Notes: generated by a model from the letters alone, not told the origin. A DNA stretch of 62,396 nucleotides from Gemmatimonadota bacterium (GCA_020344215.1 CP070815.1:3531015-3593410), one strand, 5' to 3'; numbered from the stretch's first letter, positions 16,882-25,500 are shown. A program made the numbers and translations.

Positions 16882-18756
16882 CTAGGCAGGACGCCGCGGC
16901 AACAGGATCTCCACGAACCCGCCGGGCTCGATTGCCGGCAACCGCACGCGCAGTCCACCCGAGCCGTAGTGCGACTCCAGGATCATATCGCCCAACTCCG
17001 GCGCCGCGAAGCTATCGCCGTCTTCCGGCAGGTAAACGTGCAGCCAGGCCGACTCGACGGCCGAGGCCCCGTTGTTCCGCAGGCTGAGGATCGCGCTGCG
17101 GTCCTCTCGCTCATGTACTGTTAGCTCCAACTCGGAGCGCGACAGCCACCACTCAGCGATCTGCGATGTTCCAACGAGCCACACGTCGCCGGCCTCTTGC
17201 GCGGCGCGGGCCGCCGACTCGACCGCCGCGACGCGACGCCGCGAGTTGATCAGCTGGCTGTGCAGCGTGACCAGGCTCAAGCCGCCCAGCGAGCGCATCT
17301 TCTCCAGACCGCCCACAAACGCGGCGCGCAGCGAGTCGGACCGGGTCTGGCCGCGCGTCACGATGACGGTGTAGTCGTCGTCGACGACCCGGGGGAGCAC
17401 CACAACGCGGCCCGACGCGACCCCGAAGATCTCCGGCGCGGCACTGCGTGCGGCGTTGGCAGCGGCGAGGTAGAGGCCACCGCTCTGGCGCCACGCCTCA
17501 AGGGTTAGCGAGTCGAACAGCTCGCGCGGCGGCCGGAAGCCGAGCGGCTGCCGGCCCGACCAGGCAGCGATGTCGGCGCGCGCCTGATTGACCGCCGCCA
17601 ACTGGGCGCTCCAGGGGCGGCCGCCGACCTGGCGGTGATCGACGCTGTGGCTACCCAGCTCGCCGGCGTCAGCCAACACCCCGGCCAGCTCCGGGTGCTC
17701 GCGGGCGAGCTGGGTAACCACGAAGAAGGTGAGGGGTAGCCCGCGCTCACTGAAGCGCTCGGCCAGACGGCGGCTGTTCGTGAAGCTGTGCTCCACGTCC
17801 TGCGTGACGGCCATGGCGGCCCGGTAGCCGGAGGGCCACGGGTCGACTTCGGCCAGCACGTGACCGGCGGCCCAGAGGGCAGCGTTCTGGGCGAGCCGAT
17901 CGAGCAGCCGCTGGTCGGCGGGGCTGGCGCCCACATCGAGGCGGTAGCCGAACCAGGCGATCCGGGTGCCGGACGGGGTGGTGCGGGCGATCGCCCCACT
18001 ACCCGCACCACCCTCGGGCGCTGATAGGGGATTCAGCGCCCAATCTGACCAGAAGATGTTCGATGCGCCCGCACGCAGCGTGATCCACGGCTCGGTTCTT
18101 ATTTCCAGGCGAGTACCAGGAGGGAGGCCGGCCGCGACCACGCTGCCGTGCGGGACAACGAGATAGGTGGGTGGTCTTGCCTCGAGGGTCCCAGCCGTCT
18201 CGGCACCGGCCAGGTCCCGCAGATATTCAAAGCCCAGCCAATCGCAGTTCTCGTCCCGGGCGCCCAGCGCCCAGGTCGCCAACAAATGCCCGCGCTCGGC
18301 GTGACCGAGGATCGCCTCACGCTCACGCATATCGAGACAGACCGCCGCCGGGATAACCAGCAGGTCGCCGGCGGCCAGCGACTCGATGGCCGCCGCACCG
18401 CTCACCAGCTCTACAGCGGCGCCGACGGCGGCAAGCGCCGACTCCCAGCGCTCGATGAGCGCGGCATAGTAGTCCCGATCGGGGAAGAAGGATGCGGAGC
18501 GCGGCGATACATATATATGAGCGGTCCAGGCGACGGTCGCCGGCAGCTCGGGCAGCGCGACCTCGGCCAGCGGCGCCTCGACCGGTAGCGGTGCCTCGTC
18601 CATCGCCGCCTCGATGAGCGAGTCGACGTCGATGTAGCGCCACAACAGGATCGCCCCGCCCACCAGCCCGGCGACCAGCGTGCCGAGCAGCAGGATCGCC
18701 GCGCCCCAGGTCCAGGGCGTGCGCGGGCGGGGAGGCTCAGCGACCGGTGCCGCCAT
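16882..18756 (-). CDS. Membrane-anchored polysaccharide deacetylase (NodB fold) of the exopolysaccharide operon
   Basis: A 624-residue protein with one N-terminal transmembrane helix (residues about 18-38). Residues about 75-240 form a Rossmann/GATase-like region (DLLVIPAAVCLDMREREAI, GHLLATWALG). The NodB deacetylase domain spans about 300-500: catalytic-base Asp in TQDVEHSF, the metal-binding pair in GSHSVDHRQ, and GFRPPRE. A C-terminal beta-rich region (ELELTVHERED) follows. Enzymes like PgaB or PelA remove acetyl groups from the growing polysaccharide during export; the GATase-like plus deacetylase order recalls PelA. It is the last gene of the operon, overlapping the preceding small gene by 20 bp. 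Confidence 0.88.
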   Translation of the reverse strand: MAAPVAEPPRPRTPWTWGAAILLLGTLVAGLVGGAILLWRYIDVDSLIEAAMDEAPLPVEAPLAEVALPELPATVAWTAHIYVSPRSASFFPDRDYYAALIERWESALAAVGAAVELVSGAAAIESLAAGDLLVIPAAVCLDMREREAILGHAERGHLLATWALGARDENCDWLGFEYLRDLAGAETAGTLEARPPTYLVVPHGSVVAAGLPPGTRLEIRTEPWITLRAGASNIFWSDWALNPLSAPEGGAGSGAIARTTPSGTRIAWFGYRLDVGASPADQRLLDRLAQNAALWAAGHVLAEVDPWPSGYRAAMAVTQDVEHSFTNSRRLAERFSERGLPLTFFVVTQLAREHPELAGVLADAGELGSHSVDHRQVGGRPWSAQLAAVNQARADIAAWSGRQPLGFRPPRELFDSLTLEAWRQSGGLYLAAANAARSAAPEIFGVASGRVVVLPRVVDDDYTVIVTRGQTRSDSLRAAFVGGLEKMRSLGGLSLVTLHSQLINSRRRVAAVESAARAAQEAGDVWLVGTSQIAEWWLSRSELELTVHEREDRSAILSLRNNGASAVESAWLHVYLPEDGDSFAAPELGDMILESHYGSGGLRVRLPAIEPGGFVEILLPRRPA

Positions 18757-19045
18757 TGCCGCCTTCCGTTACGGGGGTGAAACCCGCGACACTGCGCTGG
18801 CGCAGCGGCAGCGGACTGTCTATCTGCCGTGGGCCGGCGTCGCTCTCGTCAGCGGCGCCGGCGATCTGCTGGTCGCCGTTCGCCGAGTAGCGGTAGAAGA
18901 AACGCGGCGAGGTATCGACCTCGACCGGCTCGGCGGGTCGCCGGCCGCGGCGCAACCAGTAGGCCGCATACGATGCGACGCCGAGTATCACCGTGACGAG
19001 GATCGTCACGATGATGATCGTCACCATGATCTGTATGATGCTCAT
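18737..19045 (-). CDS. Small membrane protein, PgaD-position partner of the glycosyltransferase
   Basis: A 102-residue protein with one strong transmembrane helix (IIQIMVTIIIVTILVTVILGV) and a polar tail with proline-rich and acidic stretches. The ATG at 19045 follows GGGAAGGAT and overlaps the glycosyltransferase stop as ATGA, so translation is coupled; its end overlaps the deacetylase start by 20 bp. In Pga/Ica systems a small membrane protein (PgaD, IcaD) is required by the synthase. Sequence similarity to PgaD cannot be seen, so the role is inferred from position, size and topology. Confidence 0.7.
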   Translation of the reverse strand: MSIIQIMVTIIIVTILVTVILGVASYAAYWLRRGRRPAEPVEVDTSPRFFYRYSANGDQQIAGAADESDAGPRQIDSPLPLRQRSVAGFTPVTEGGNGGTGR

Positions 19046-20352
19046 ATCCTTCCCACCCTCTCCAGTTTCCCCCACGTCATCCGCAGGTTGAGCACCTCTT
19101 CGAAAGTCGAACAGAGCTTAACCACATCGATCAGCAGGATGAAAAAGAACCTGTAGACCAGCGCGAACGGCACGAGTGAGAGTTGTTCCTCCTCCATGCC
19201 GACGGTAGCGAGCGCCGCCACCAGGTCGAGCAGCGTGAGCAGCGTCCACCAGGCGAGCAGCATCTCGCTCATCCCGAACGCCACCGCCACGTAGGCGAAG
19301 AAGAGGTGACCGTATACGTTCATGATCGGCCAAAGCGTGGCCTCGAATCCCATCTGCAGCAGCGACAGCCAGAGCGGCAGGTCGGGTAGCGGCAGCAAGA
19401 GCGTCCGCCGGTGCTTGCCGAGCGCCTGCAGGATGCCGCGCGTCCAGCGGTAGCGCTGCTGGATCAGGTCGACCAGCCGTTCCGGCGCCTCGGTCCAGGC
19501 GACGGCGCGCGGCTCGTAGCGGATCCTCCAGCCACGGGTGAGGATCTTCACCGTGATGTCGGCATCCTCGGCGAAGGTGTCGCGATCGTAGCCGCCCACC
19601 GAGATGAGCACGTCGCGCCGGAAGAGCCCGATCGGACCGGGCACGATGTTCACGGCGTTCAAGAAGCCCTGGGCGCGGCGCGCCATGTTGAGCCCCTCGA
19701 TGTACTCGAGCGCCTGGAGTCGCGTCCACAGGTTACAACGATTCACCACCTTCACGTTGCCGGCCACCGCGCCGACCGACGGATCGTGGAAGTGGGCGAC
19801 CGCCGACTTGATCGTTTGCGGCTCGAGCCGCGAGTCGGCGTCCATGCAGAGGACGATCGGGTACTCCGCCATCGCCAGCCCCGAGTTGAGCGCGCTCGCC
19901 TTGCCGCCGTTCTTCTTCGTCGTCACGCGGATCCGGCAGTGGCCGTAGTCGCCCGCCATGCTCGAGGCGCTTCTCAGCGTCTCGTCGGTCGAGCCGTCGT
20001 CGACGACGATCACCTCGTAGTGCGGGTAAGCGAGCCGCAGCAGGCTCTCGAGCGCCGACTCGATCACCTTACCCTCGTTGTAGGCGGGCACGATGAGCGA
20101 GACCGGCGGATACTCGACGCCGTTCTTTACCGCACCGCCCGACTCCAGATGGTGCAGGTAGCCGAACCAGAGAAGCGTGAAGTAGCGGCCGACGAGGATG
20201 ATCAGGAACAGGACCAGCGTGACGACGGAGACGCGCACGATGAACGACTGCACCTGGAGCGGCGCGCGTGCCGCCCACACGAGCAGCACCCCGCCGATCG
20301 CCACCACGATCGCCGCCGCCAGTGCCAGCAGATACGGTCGTCTCTTCCTCAC
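19042..20352 (-). CDS. Processive family-2 glycosyltransferase (exopolysaccharide synthase)
   Basis: A 436-residue integral membrane synthase starting with GTG. Two N-terminal helices (residues about 8-28 and 36-62) precede a GT-A catalytic domain with VSLIVPAYNE, VDDGST, the DxD-type CMDADSR, the base motif AEDADI and the product-binding QQRYRW; three or more helices follow (WLSLLQMGFE onward). The combination matches PgaC/IcaA/BcsA-type enzymes, which polymerise a beta-linked sugar and push it through the membrane. The sugar cannot be decided from sequence; the paired deacetylase favours N-acetylglucosamine. It lies second in an exporter-synthase-partner-deacetylase set. The 124-bp leader contains a long imperfect inverted repeat. 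Confidence 0.92.
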   Translation of the reverse strand: MRKRRPYLLALAAAIVVAIGGVLLVWAARAPLQVQSFIVRVSVVTLVLFLIILVGRYFTLLWFGYLHHLESGGAVKNGVEYPPVSLIVPAYNEGKVIESALESLLRLAYPHYEVIVVDDGSTDETLRSASSMAGDYGHCRIRVTTKKNGGKASALNSGLAMAEYPIVLCMDADSRLEPQTIKSAVAHFHDPSVGAVAGNVKVVNRCNLWTRLQALEYIEGLNMARRAQGFLNAVNIVPGPIGLFRRDVLISVGGYDRDTFAEDADITVKILTRGWRIRYEPRAVAWTEAPERLVDLIQQRYRWTRGILQALGKHRRTLLLPLPDLPLWLSLLQMGFEATLWPIMNVYGHLFFAYVAVAFGMSEMLLAWWTLLTLLDLVAALATVGMEEEQLSLVPFALVYRFFFILLIDVVKLCSTFEEVLNLRMTWGKLERVGRI

Positions 20353-20384
20353 AGAGTCTTACTTCGCATTCTTCTCGTACTCAT

Positions 20385-20457
20385 GCTCGTAATCGTGATT
20401 GTAATCGTCGTCGTAATCGTCTCGAGTACGATCACGATTACGATCATGATTACGAGC
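20385..20457. repeat. Imperfect 30-bp inverted repeat built of CGTAATC-like units
   Basis: Arms 20385-20414 and 20428-20457 match in 26 of 30 positions when one is reverse-complemented, with a 13-base loop containing CTCGAG. Both arms consist of short near-repeats (TCGTAATCG). The element fills the gap between the exporter stop and the synthase GTG and could form a very stable hairpin in the mRNA. Its composition is much more AT-rich than the surrounding genes. Confidence 0.75.
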
Positions 20458-20476
20458 GCGAGCAGGAACTTTATCA

Positions 20477-22633
20477 TCAGAAGCCACGAGTTATTTCGAT
20501 GGCCAACCGGAAGGTGCGGTACCCATCCAGCCGGCTCTGCCCGTACCCCGCGCTCCCACCGACCGTCCAGACGCCGATGCGACGGGCCACGTCGAGCGTC
20601 GCGCTCAACTCGAATACCACCGCCGCGGCCCGATCACGTTCCTGCAGCCAGGCGATGCCCGGGGCAGCCCGCGCCTCCAGCTCCCACCCCGGCCCCGCCG
20701 CGCCACGCCAGCCCAGCAGCAGCGAGTTCGACCACGACCACTTGGGGTCCCAGTAGAGGCGGAGCCCCGGGTCGGGTGCCGGATCGCGGAAGGCGAGCGC
20801 CCGGCTCTCGTAGCCCAGCAGCCAGTGATCGTCAGGCTTGTGGAAGAGACCGACGGCGGCGTCGGCCCGCAGGTTGGCTTCGCCCTGCCCCGAAAGCCAT
20901 GCGAGCCGCGCCGCCGCCGACATATCCCAGCGGCCGCCGATCGGACGGTGATATCCGAGCCCGGCGACATCGGCGCGCACGTCGGCCAGCGTGCTTTGCA
21001 GCGTCGCCGTCTCGCGGAACGCCGGCTCGTGCCGGTACTCGAAGCGGACCGCCGCGCCGCCCCAATCGGGCGCTAGCGCAGTGAACGCCACGACCGGCTG
21101 AAGCTCGGCGCCCGACTCCGGGAGCCAGCCCCCCAGCCCGGCCGTGGTCTGCAGCTTGCCCTGCAGCCACCAGCACTCCGCCGTCGCCCGCGCGTCCAAC
21201 GCGGTGACCGTCGCCGGCCGGCCCGTGGGGTCGAAGCCGTCGACCCGCTCGAGCGCCAGATCGAAGCCGGCCCGTGCCCGCGGCGTGCCCAACGTCCAGC
21301 CGCCGCGCCAGCCGATGAGCGAGAAGTCGTCGGAGTCGGCGAAGTAGTCGACGCGTCCGGCCGGGCCGATCGTTCCGGTACGGGCCAGCTCCGCGTCGAC
21401 CTGAGCGTTGAGGGCGGCGAGGCCTTCAGCAGCCGTGACCTCTTCCGGGGCGAGGTCGAGCGACTGCTGATAGGCCTGCGCCGCTCCCAGACGATCACCA
21501 CGCCAGCGCCGCAGGTCGCCCAAGAGCGCCCAGGCGGCGGCGTCCTCAGGTCGCACCGCGGTCAGCGCCTCCGCCTCGGCTTCCGCCTCGGCCAGCCGAC
21601 CGTTCCAAGCCAGCAGGCGGCCGAGCCGCAGGCGCACGTCGTGCTGGCCGGGCCGACCTTCCAGGTAGGCGCGCAGGTAGGCGACGGCGCTGTCGGGCGC
21701 GTTCGCCCGGTACTCGAAGACATCCGCCATCTCGAGGAGCAGCGAGTCGGCGCTCGGCTCCTCGATCAGCAGCGTCCGGTAGAGCGCCAGCGCCGAGTCG
21801 GCCGCGCCCGCCATCGCCAGTCCGCGGGCTCGCTCGAGCAGGCTCGGCTCCGCGTCGGGGGGAGGTAGCGCGATTGCGATAGCGGCACGCAGCGAGTCGA
21901 CGCTGACGCTCTGGAAATCAGGGGGGAGGTGAGCCAACACCTCGAACGCGCGTTCTGGCCGGTCCGACCAGTAAAGGACCCGCGCCCATTGCAGGCGTCG
22001 CTCCGGGTCCCCGGGGTCGAGGGCGACGAGTCGGGCGTAAACGCCTTCGGCGCGATCGTAGCGCTCGGCCCAGGTGGCGACCTCGGCGAACTCGCGCAGC
22101 AGGTCGGGATCGCGCGGCGCCGCGCCGGCGATCTCTTCGTAGATCGCCAGCGCGCCGTCCCATTCGCCGGCCGCCGAGTAGAGCCGCGCCAGCTCGAGCC
22201 GCACCCCGGGGTCGGCCCCGCGGGCGAGCGCGTCGCGATAGGCGACGATCGCCTCATTCAGCCGGCCGGCGCGCCAGAGCGCGCGTCCGTACTCGAGCCG
22301 CGTGCCCAGGTCGTCCGGGTAACGCTCGAGGTAGCCGGCCAACAGGTGCAGCGCCGCTTCGGCCTCGCCGTTGCTAGCCAGCGCGACGTACTCGGCCCAG
22401 AACCGTTCGGCCGGCCCGCGCGGGATGGGGCGGCGGACCTCGGTCGGCGGCGGCGGCGGAACAGGAAGCGGCGGCCGGATGACCGGGTAGGCGAAGCCGC
22501 TCTCCGAGAAGTCGAGCTCCAGCAGGAACCGCTGCGGGAGGAACCCGAAGACGAAGAAGAAGAGGAGGCTCAGCGACGCGGTTGCGAGCGCCGCAAACCG
22601 TCCCCAGTAGGGCCAGCGGGGGAGTTCAGCCAT
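20477..22633 (-). CDS. TPR/beta-barrel exopolysaccharide exporter (PgaA-like)
   Basis: A 718-residue protein: an N-terminal hydrophobic helix (LATASLSLLFFFVFGF), a proline-rich linker (PVPPPPPTE), about nine TPR repeats from residue 75 to 440 (GTRLEYGRALWRAGRL, WALLGDLRRWRGDR), and a C-terminal region of about 270 residues with alternating aromatic/polar strands ending in Phe, typical of outer-membrane beta-barrels. PgaA and BcsC share this TPR-plus-barrel plan and export the polymer across the outer membrane. The long N-terminal helix without a clear cleavage site is unusual for an outer-membrane protein and may be a long signal peptide. It begins 5 bp after the stop of the KaiC-like gene. 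Confidence 0.82.
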   Translation of the reverse strand: MAELPRWPYWGRFAALATASLSLLFFFVFGFLPQRFLLELDFSESGFAYPVIRPPLPVPPPPPTEVRRPIPRGPAERFWAEYVALASNGEAEAALHLLAGYLERYPDDLGTRLEYGRALWRAGRLNEAIVAYRDALARGADPGVRLELARLYSAAGEWDGALAIYEEIAGAAPRDPDLLREFAEVATWAERYDRAEGVYARLVALDPGDPERRLQWARVLYWSDRPERAFEVLAHLPPDFQSVSVDSLRAAIAIALPPPDAEPSLLERARGLAMAGAADSALALYRTLLIEEPSADSLLLEMADVFEYRANAPDSAVAYLRAYLEGRPGQHDVRLRLGRLLAWNGRLAEAEAEAEALTAVRPEDAAAWALLGDLRRWRGDRLGAAQAYQQSLDLAPEEVTAAEGLAALNAQVDAELARTGTIGPAGRVDYFADSDDFSLIGWRGGWTLGTPRARAGFDLALERVDGFDPTGRPATVTALDARATAECWWLQGKLQTTAGLGGWLPESGAELQPVVAFTALAPDWGGAAVRFEYRHEPAFRETATLQSTLADVRADVAGLGYHRPIGGRWDMSAAARLAWLSGQGEANLRADAAVGLFHKPDDHWLLGYESRALAFRDPAPDPGLRLYWDPKWSWSNSLLLGWRGAAGPGWELEARAAPGIAWLQERDRAAAVVFELSATLDVARRIGVWTVGGSAGYGQSRLDGYRTFRLAIEITRGF

Positions 22634-22638
22634 GCTAG

Positions 22639-24132
22639 CTACTGGTTCATCACTTTGAGCAGTCGCTCACGATCGGTGGGCGACGTATATACCTCCGCGT
22701 TTACGTCCTGGAACGGGTCGATCCTCACGCGCCCCAGGAACCTCTCGGCGTGACTCGCCATCGCGCCGTGCAGGTAGATCTCCACCTGCTCGCCGTTCAC
22801 GCACATCCGATCGCCGGTGTCCTGGCGCATCTGATCGGCGACGTGGCTGGCCAGCGCGTGCAAGCCGCGTCCGTTCGGCGGCTTCAACAGAACCAGTGAG
22901 AAGATCGTTGCGCCAGGCGCCTTCAGCCGGGCGCGGACCATGTCACGGACCTCCGCCGGATTGGCGCCCACGCCCGGGCGAGCCGTCTCTGTGGACTGTA
23001 CAGCATCCACATCCATCGGCTCTCCCTGCTCCGCGCCAGGCTCCACCTCCGTGCGGCCCCGGCGCAGCAGCGCTTCCATCCGAGAGGCAAGCTCCTCCGG
23101 GTTGAGCCCGCCGGACACGAAGTCGTCGGCCCCGGAACGCAACGCCACCGCCCGGTCGCTCGCCCGGACGACGACGCGTGACATGAGCAGGATCGGCGGC
23201 CGGCTGGCGGCGCGGCGCAGCTGCTGCATCACGTGCAGGCCGCGCTTCACCGTGCGACGATCGACGTGCACGCACACGAGTCCGAACTCGCGTTGCGCCA
23301 GCTCGGGGAACGCATCCACCGGGTCCGCCGTGTAGACCAACTCGAACGTCTCCTCGAGCCAGAGCCGCAGCTCCTGGGGCAGTCCACCGGGGATGTCGAG
23401 GAGCATGACCCGGCGGCGCACCTCCGGCGTCACATCGCTGCGACGCTTCTGCGGCACCGCCTCCGGCGGCACGATGCCGACGCCATCCCGGATATCGAAG
23501 GTGATCGGGCCCGCCGCATCCGACGGACCTACCGTCTTACGGACGACGATCTCGCGGCGCCCCTCGCTGCTCAGCGTGAAGTGGAGGATGAGCGACGCGC
23601 GCTGCGAGATGAAATCGAAGCTCGAGTCGAGCGCGCCGGGATGCTCGGCGGCGAACGTGAGCAAGACCATCGTCTCCAGACCGCCCAACAGGTCGACCAG
23701 CATCTCCGCACCGTTACCCGACTCCCGGGTCTCCACCAGCGGACCGCAGGTGTCGATGGCCAGACGGTCCGGAACGCCCACTTCCTGGACAAAGCCAGCC
23801 AGCTCGTCGAACACTTCCCGCGGCTCGATGCTCCGGCGGTACCTCTCTCGGAACCCGGACTGATAGCCCAGCAGCATCCAGCGGCCCGACCGCAGGTGCG
23901 TCGTCAGGTCGATGCCGATCGAGTGGGCGAGGTCGATCACGTCGGCGGGCCGCGCCTGGGTGAGCATGGCCACGTGGCCGCCCTCCCGGATCCCTTCCCG
24001 GAGGAACTGCAGCGCCGCCACCGTCTTGCCGGTGCCGGGGCCGCCGATCACGGCGTGCAATCCGCTCGCCACGGGCCCGCTAATACGCTCGTCCAGCACC
24101 CTGATGCCGAACGATTCGCTCTGTTGTATCAA
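22639..24132 (-). CDS. KaiC/RecA-like ATPase fused to a receiver-like domain and C-terminal module
   Basis: A 497-residue protein. Residues 1-230 are a KaiC/RecA-like ATPase with Walker A GGPGTGKT and a Walker B-like LAIDTCG. Residues about 245-365 look like a receiver-type module (VMLLDIPGG, PPILLMSRVV, ADDFVSGG), but the acidic pocket and phospho-Asp are not evident, so it is probably a pseudo-receiver. The last 100 residues (GATIFSLVLLKPP onward) resemble a degenerate GGDEF-type fold, again without signature residues. The first usable start is TTG; no ATG exists between it and the upstream stop codon. As the first gene of the exopolysaccharide operon it probably regulates synthesis. KaiC-like proteins hydrolyse ATP and act as regulators rather than transporters. 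Confidence 0.8.
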   Translation of the reverse strand: MIQQSESFGIRVLDERISGPVASGLHAVIGGPGTGKTVAALQFLREGIREGGHVAMLTQARPADVIDLAHSIGIDLTTHLRSGRWMLLGYQSGFRERYRRSIEPREVFDELAGFVQEVGVPDRLAIDTCGPLVETRESGNGAEMLVDLLGGLETMVLLTFAAEHPGALDSSFDFISQRASLILHFTLSSEGRREIVVRKTVGPSDAAGPITFDIRDGVGIVPPEAVPQKRRSDVTPEVRRRVMLLDIPGGLPQELRLWLEETFELVYTADPVDAFPELAQREFGLVCVHVDRRTVKRGLHVMQQLRRAASRPPILLMSRVVVRASDRAVALRSGADDFVSGGLNPEELASRMEALLRRGRTEVEPGAEQGEPMDVDAVQSTETARPGVGANPAEVRDMVRARLKAPGATIFSLVLLKPPNGRGLHALASHVADQMRQDTGDRMCVNGEQVEIYLHGAMASHAERFLGRVRIDPFQDVNAEVYTSPTDRERLLKVMNQ

Positions 24133-24213
24133 GAGGAGATACCCATCTCGGCGCAGCTGGCGCGCCGACCGCTGGGTGACCGGGGGGAGGTCAGCGGTGG
24201 GAAGTCAGCCCAA

Positions 24214-24254
24214 CAAAAAACCGCCACACGGGCTATCGCCCGTTGAGTGGCGGG
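24214..24254 (-). terminator. Intrinsic terminator with two stacked stems
   Basis: On the minus strand CCGCCAC and GTGGCGG close an inner perfect stem ACGGGC-GATA-GCCCGT with a three-base bulge, followed by TTTTTT. It ends transcription from upstream before the KaiC-like gene, or acts as an attenuator in the leader of that operon. Confidence 0.85.
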
Positions 24255-24511
24255 ATCTGTCGAACGCAATCTAAGGCCCCAGCGCCCCGCTGCGCAAGGT
24301 TTGCCTAGCGGGGAATCCGGTGAGCGCCCACCACTTAGAGCCCGGGCAGGAAATTTGTAGCGACTCTGGACACAAACTTCCCGGGCAGCCGGGCGAAGCG
24401 CGTAAGTCGCCCTACCGGCATGACTTGCAGGCTGCGCATCGTGGTCGGTGATCGGTAATCGGTAGGCAGCCGCGTCACCGTCCACCGCCTACCGACGACC
24501 GGCCACCGACC
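24214..24511 (-). ncRNA. Candidate structured RNA: five consecutive stem-loops ending in a terminator
   Basis: The 356-bp gap between the lipoprotein fragment and the KaiC-like gene has no convincing ORF but holds, in minus-strand order: an imperfect 24-bp hairpin (24443-24511, 20 of 24 pairs), a 9-bp-plus hairpin (24388-24419, GCCGGGCGA with TCGCCC), a long hairpin (24340-24386, arms built on GCCCGGG and ACAAA/TTTGT), a 7-bp hairpin with inner pairing (24285-24313, CCCCGCT/AGCGGGG), and the terminator stem. Dense pairing ending in a U6 terminator suggests a small RNA or a long cis-acting leader. No known family is recognised. Mobile-element debris is the alternative. Confidence 0.4.
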
Positions 24512-24896
24512 AGTCGGCCGTGCCGTCGTCCACCGGCCGGAAGTAGCTGCTGGGCGTGCGCGCGAACGCCAGGTGCAGGTTCCCGGCGCTGACCTGGTCG
24601 GCCGCGAACCGTACACGCATGCCGTAGGAGCCGTCCACGCCGATACCGTCCAGACGCACAAAGCCATCGCCGCCCGGATTGTCGTACTCGAAGTAGAGGT
24701 CGAGGCGGTCGGCCTCGAAGTCGTCGCACCAGATCCAGGCAGGGTCGGGGCTGTCGCACTCGGCGACCAGCTCACGCTCCGCTGAGCTGGGCTCGTCGCT
24801 CCCGGAGCAGGTGATCACTGCCAGAGCAAGTGCCGCTACGGGCGCGAGGCGGAGCATCAGTCCGCGCCCAAGCCGCTGCGCTGGTGCGTCGTGCAT
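24489..24896 (-). pseudogene. Truncated lipoprotein fragment
   Basis: A 135-residue reading frame with a good AGGAGG site before the ATG at 24896, a lipoprotein signal (VITC) and a mature part with CDSPDPAWIWCDDFE and FRPVDDGTAD. The frame then runs straight into the low-complexity inverted repeat at 24443-24511 and stops. The mature segment looks like the start of a longer beta-sandwich (heparin-lyase/concanavalin-like) protein: aromatic-rich, with DDFE and a carbohydrate-type fold opening. Loss of the C-terminal part exactly at the repeat suggests truncation by the insertion. It could still be a short functional protein. Confidence 0.55.
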
Positions 24897-25069
24897 GCCA
24901 CCTCCTGGTTTGAACTCGATCGGGATTATCTCAGAAGAGAACAAGATGCGTGCCGCGGCCGGAGAGCACACGGGCCGCCGGGCCCGCCGGTCCGGGGTGC
25001 GCAAGTTGTAGCGATCGCCTTCACACATTGCGCTCGCCCGGGGCCCCCACGTAGGGGGGGCGTGGCGGG

Positions 25070-25306
25070 TCAGTCCTTGGGGTCGGCGGCGGCGCCGGTA
25101 AGCTTCCGATAGCCGGCCAGGAAGAGGAAGAGAGAGATGACGATCAGGACGAAGCTGACCAGAGCCCAGTCGGTGACCCCGAGGCCGGCACGCCCCTGCG
25201 CCGTGACCAGCGCGTCGTAGGTCAGCCATAACCAGAGCGGCACGATTATCAGCTGGGCGCACCACGGCACCCATGCCGGACAGCACACGTTCCGTACGCC
25301 AAGCAT
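25070..25306 (-). CDS. Small two-helix membrane protein
   Basis: A 78-residue protein; the ATG at 25306 has GGAGGT six bases upstream. Two hydrophobic helices (LIIVPLWLWLTYDAL and WALVSFVLIVISLFLFLAGY) flank a short loop, with a charged C-terminus. No family is recognised. It is divergent from the DUF4097-like lipoprotein gene. Confidence 0.65.
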   Translation of the reverse strand: MLGVRNVCCPAWVPWCAQLIIVPLWLWLTYDALVTAQGRAGLGVTDWALVSFVLIVISLFLFLAGYRKLTGAAADPKD

Positions 25307-25500
25307 GGTTCTACCTCCGCGGGAATGATGTTCTTCTACTAGAGTATACCCGCCGCCGCCCCGCTTTATTCGCGCCTGCCGCTTGGCGGGACCGGCGCGC
25401 TCGGCCTCGGGTGGAACCTTCTGGGCGCCTGGACTGTAGATTGAATAGATTGGTTCTATCACATTCAGTCGCAGACTCCAGCAAGGCGAGGGGCTCGATC

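Noticed and set aside
19411..21084. Long plus-strand ORF of 557 codons opposite the synthase and exporter genes
   Set aside because: It is antisense to two well-supported genes, consists of low-complexity Arg/Val/His-rich sequence and crosses the inverted repeat.
24214..24511. Known c-di-GMP (GEMM) riboswitch in front of the exopolysaccharide operon
   Set aside because: I could not find the conserved GEMM core sequences, so no assignment to a known riboswitch class is made.
20385..24511. CRISPR array for the CGTAATC or GGTCGG repeats
   Set aside because: The repeats are inverted and imperfect with no regularly spaced unique spacers, and no cas genes are present.
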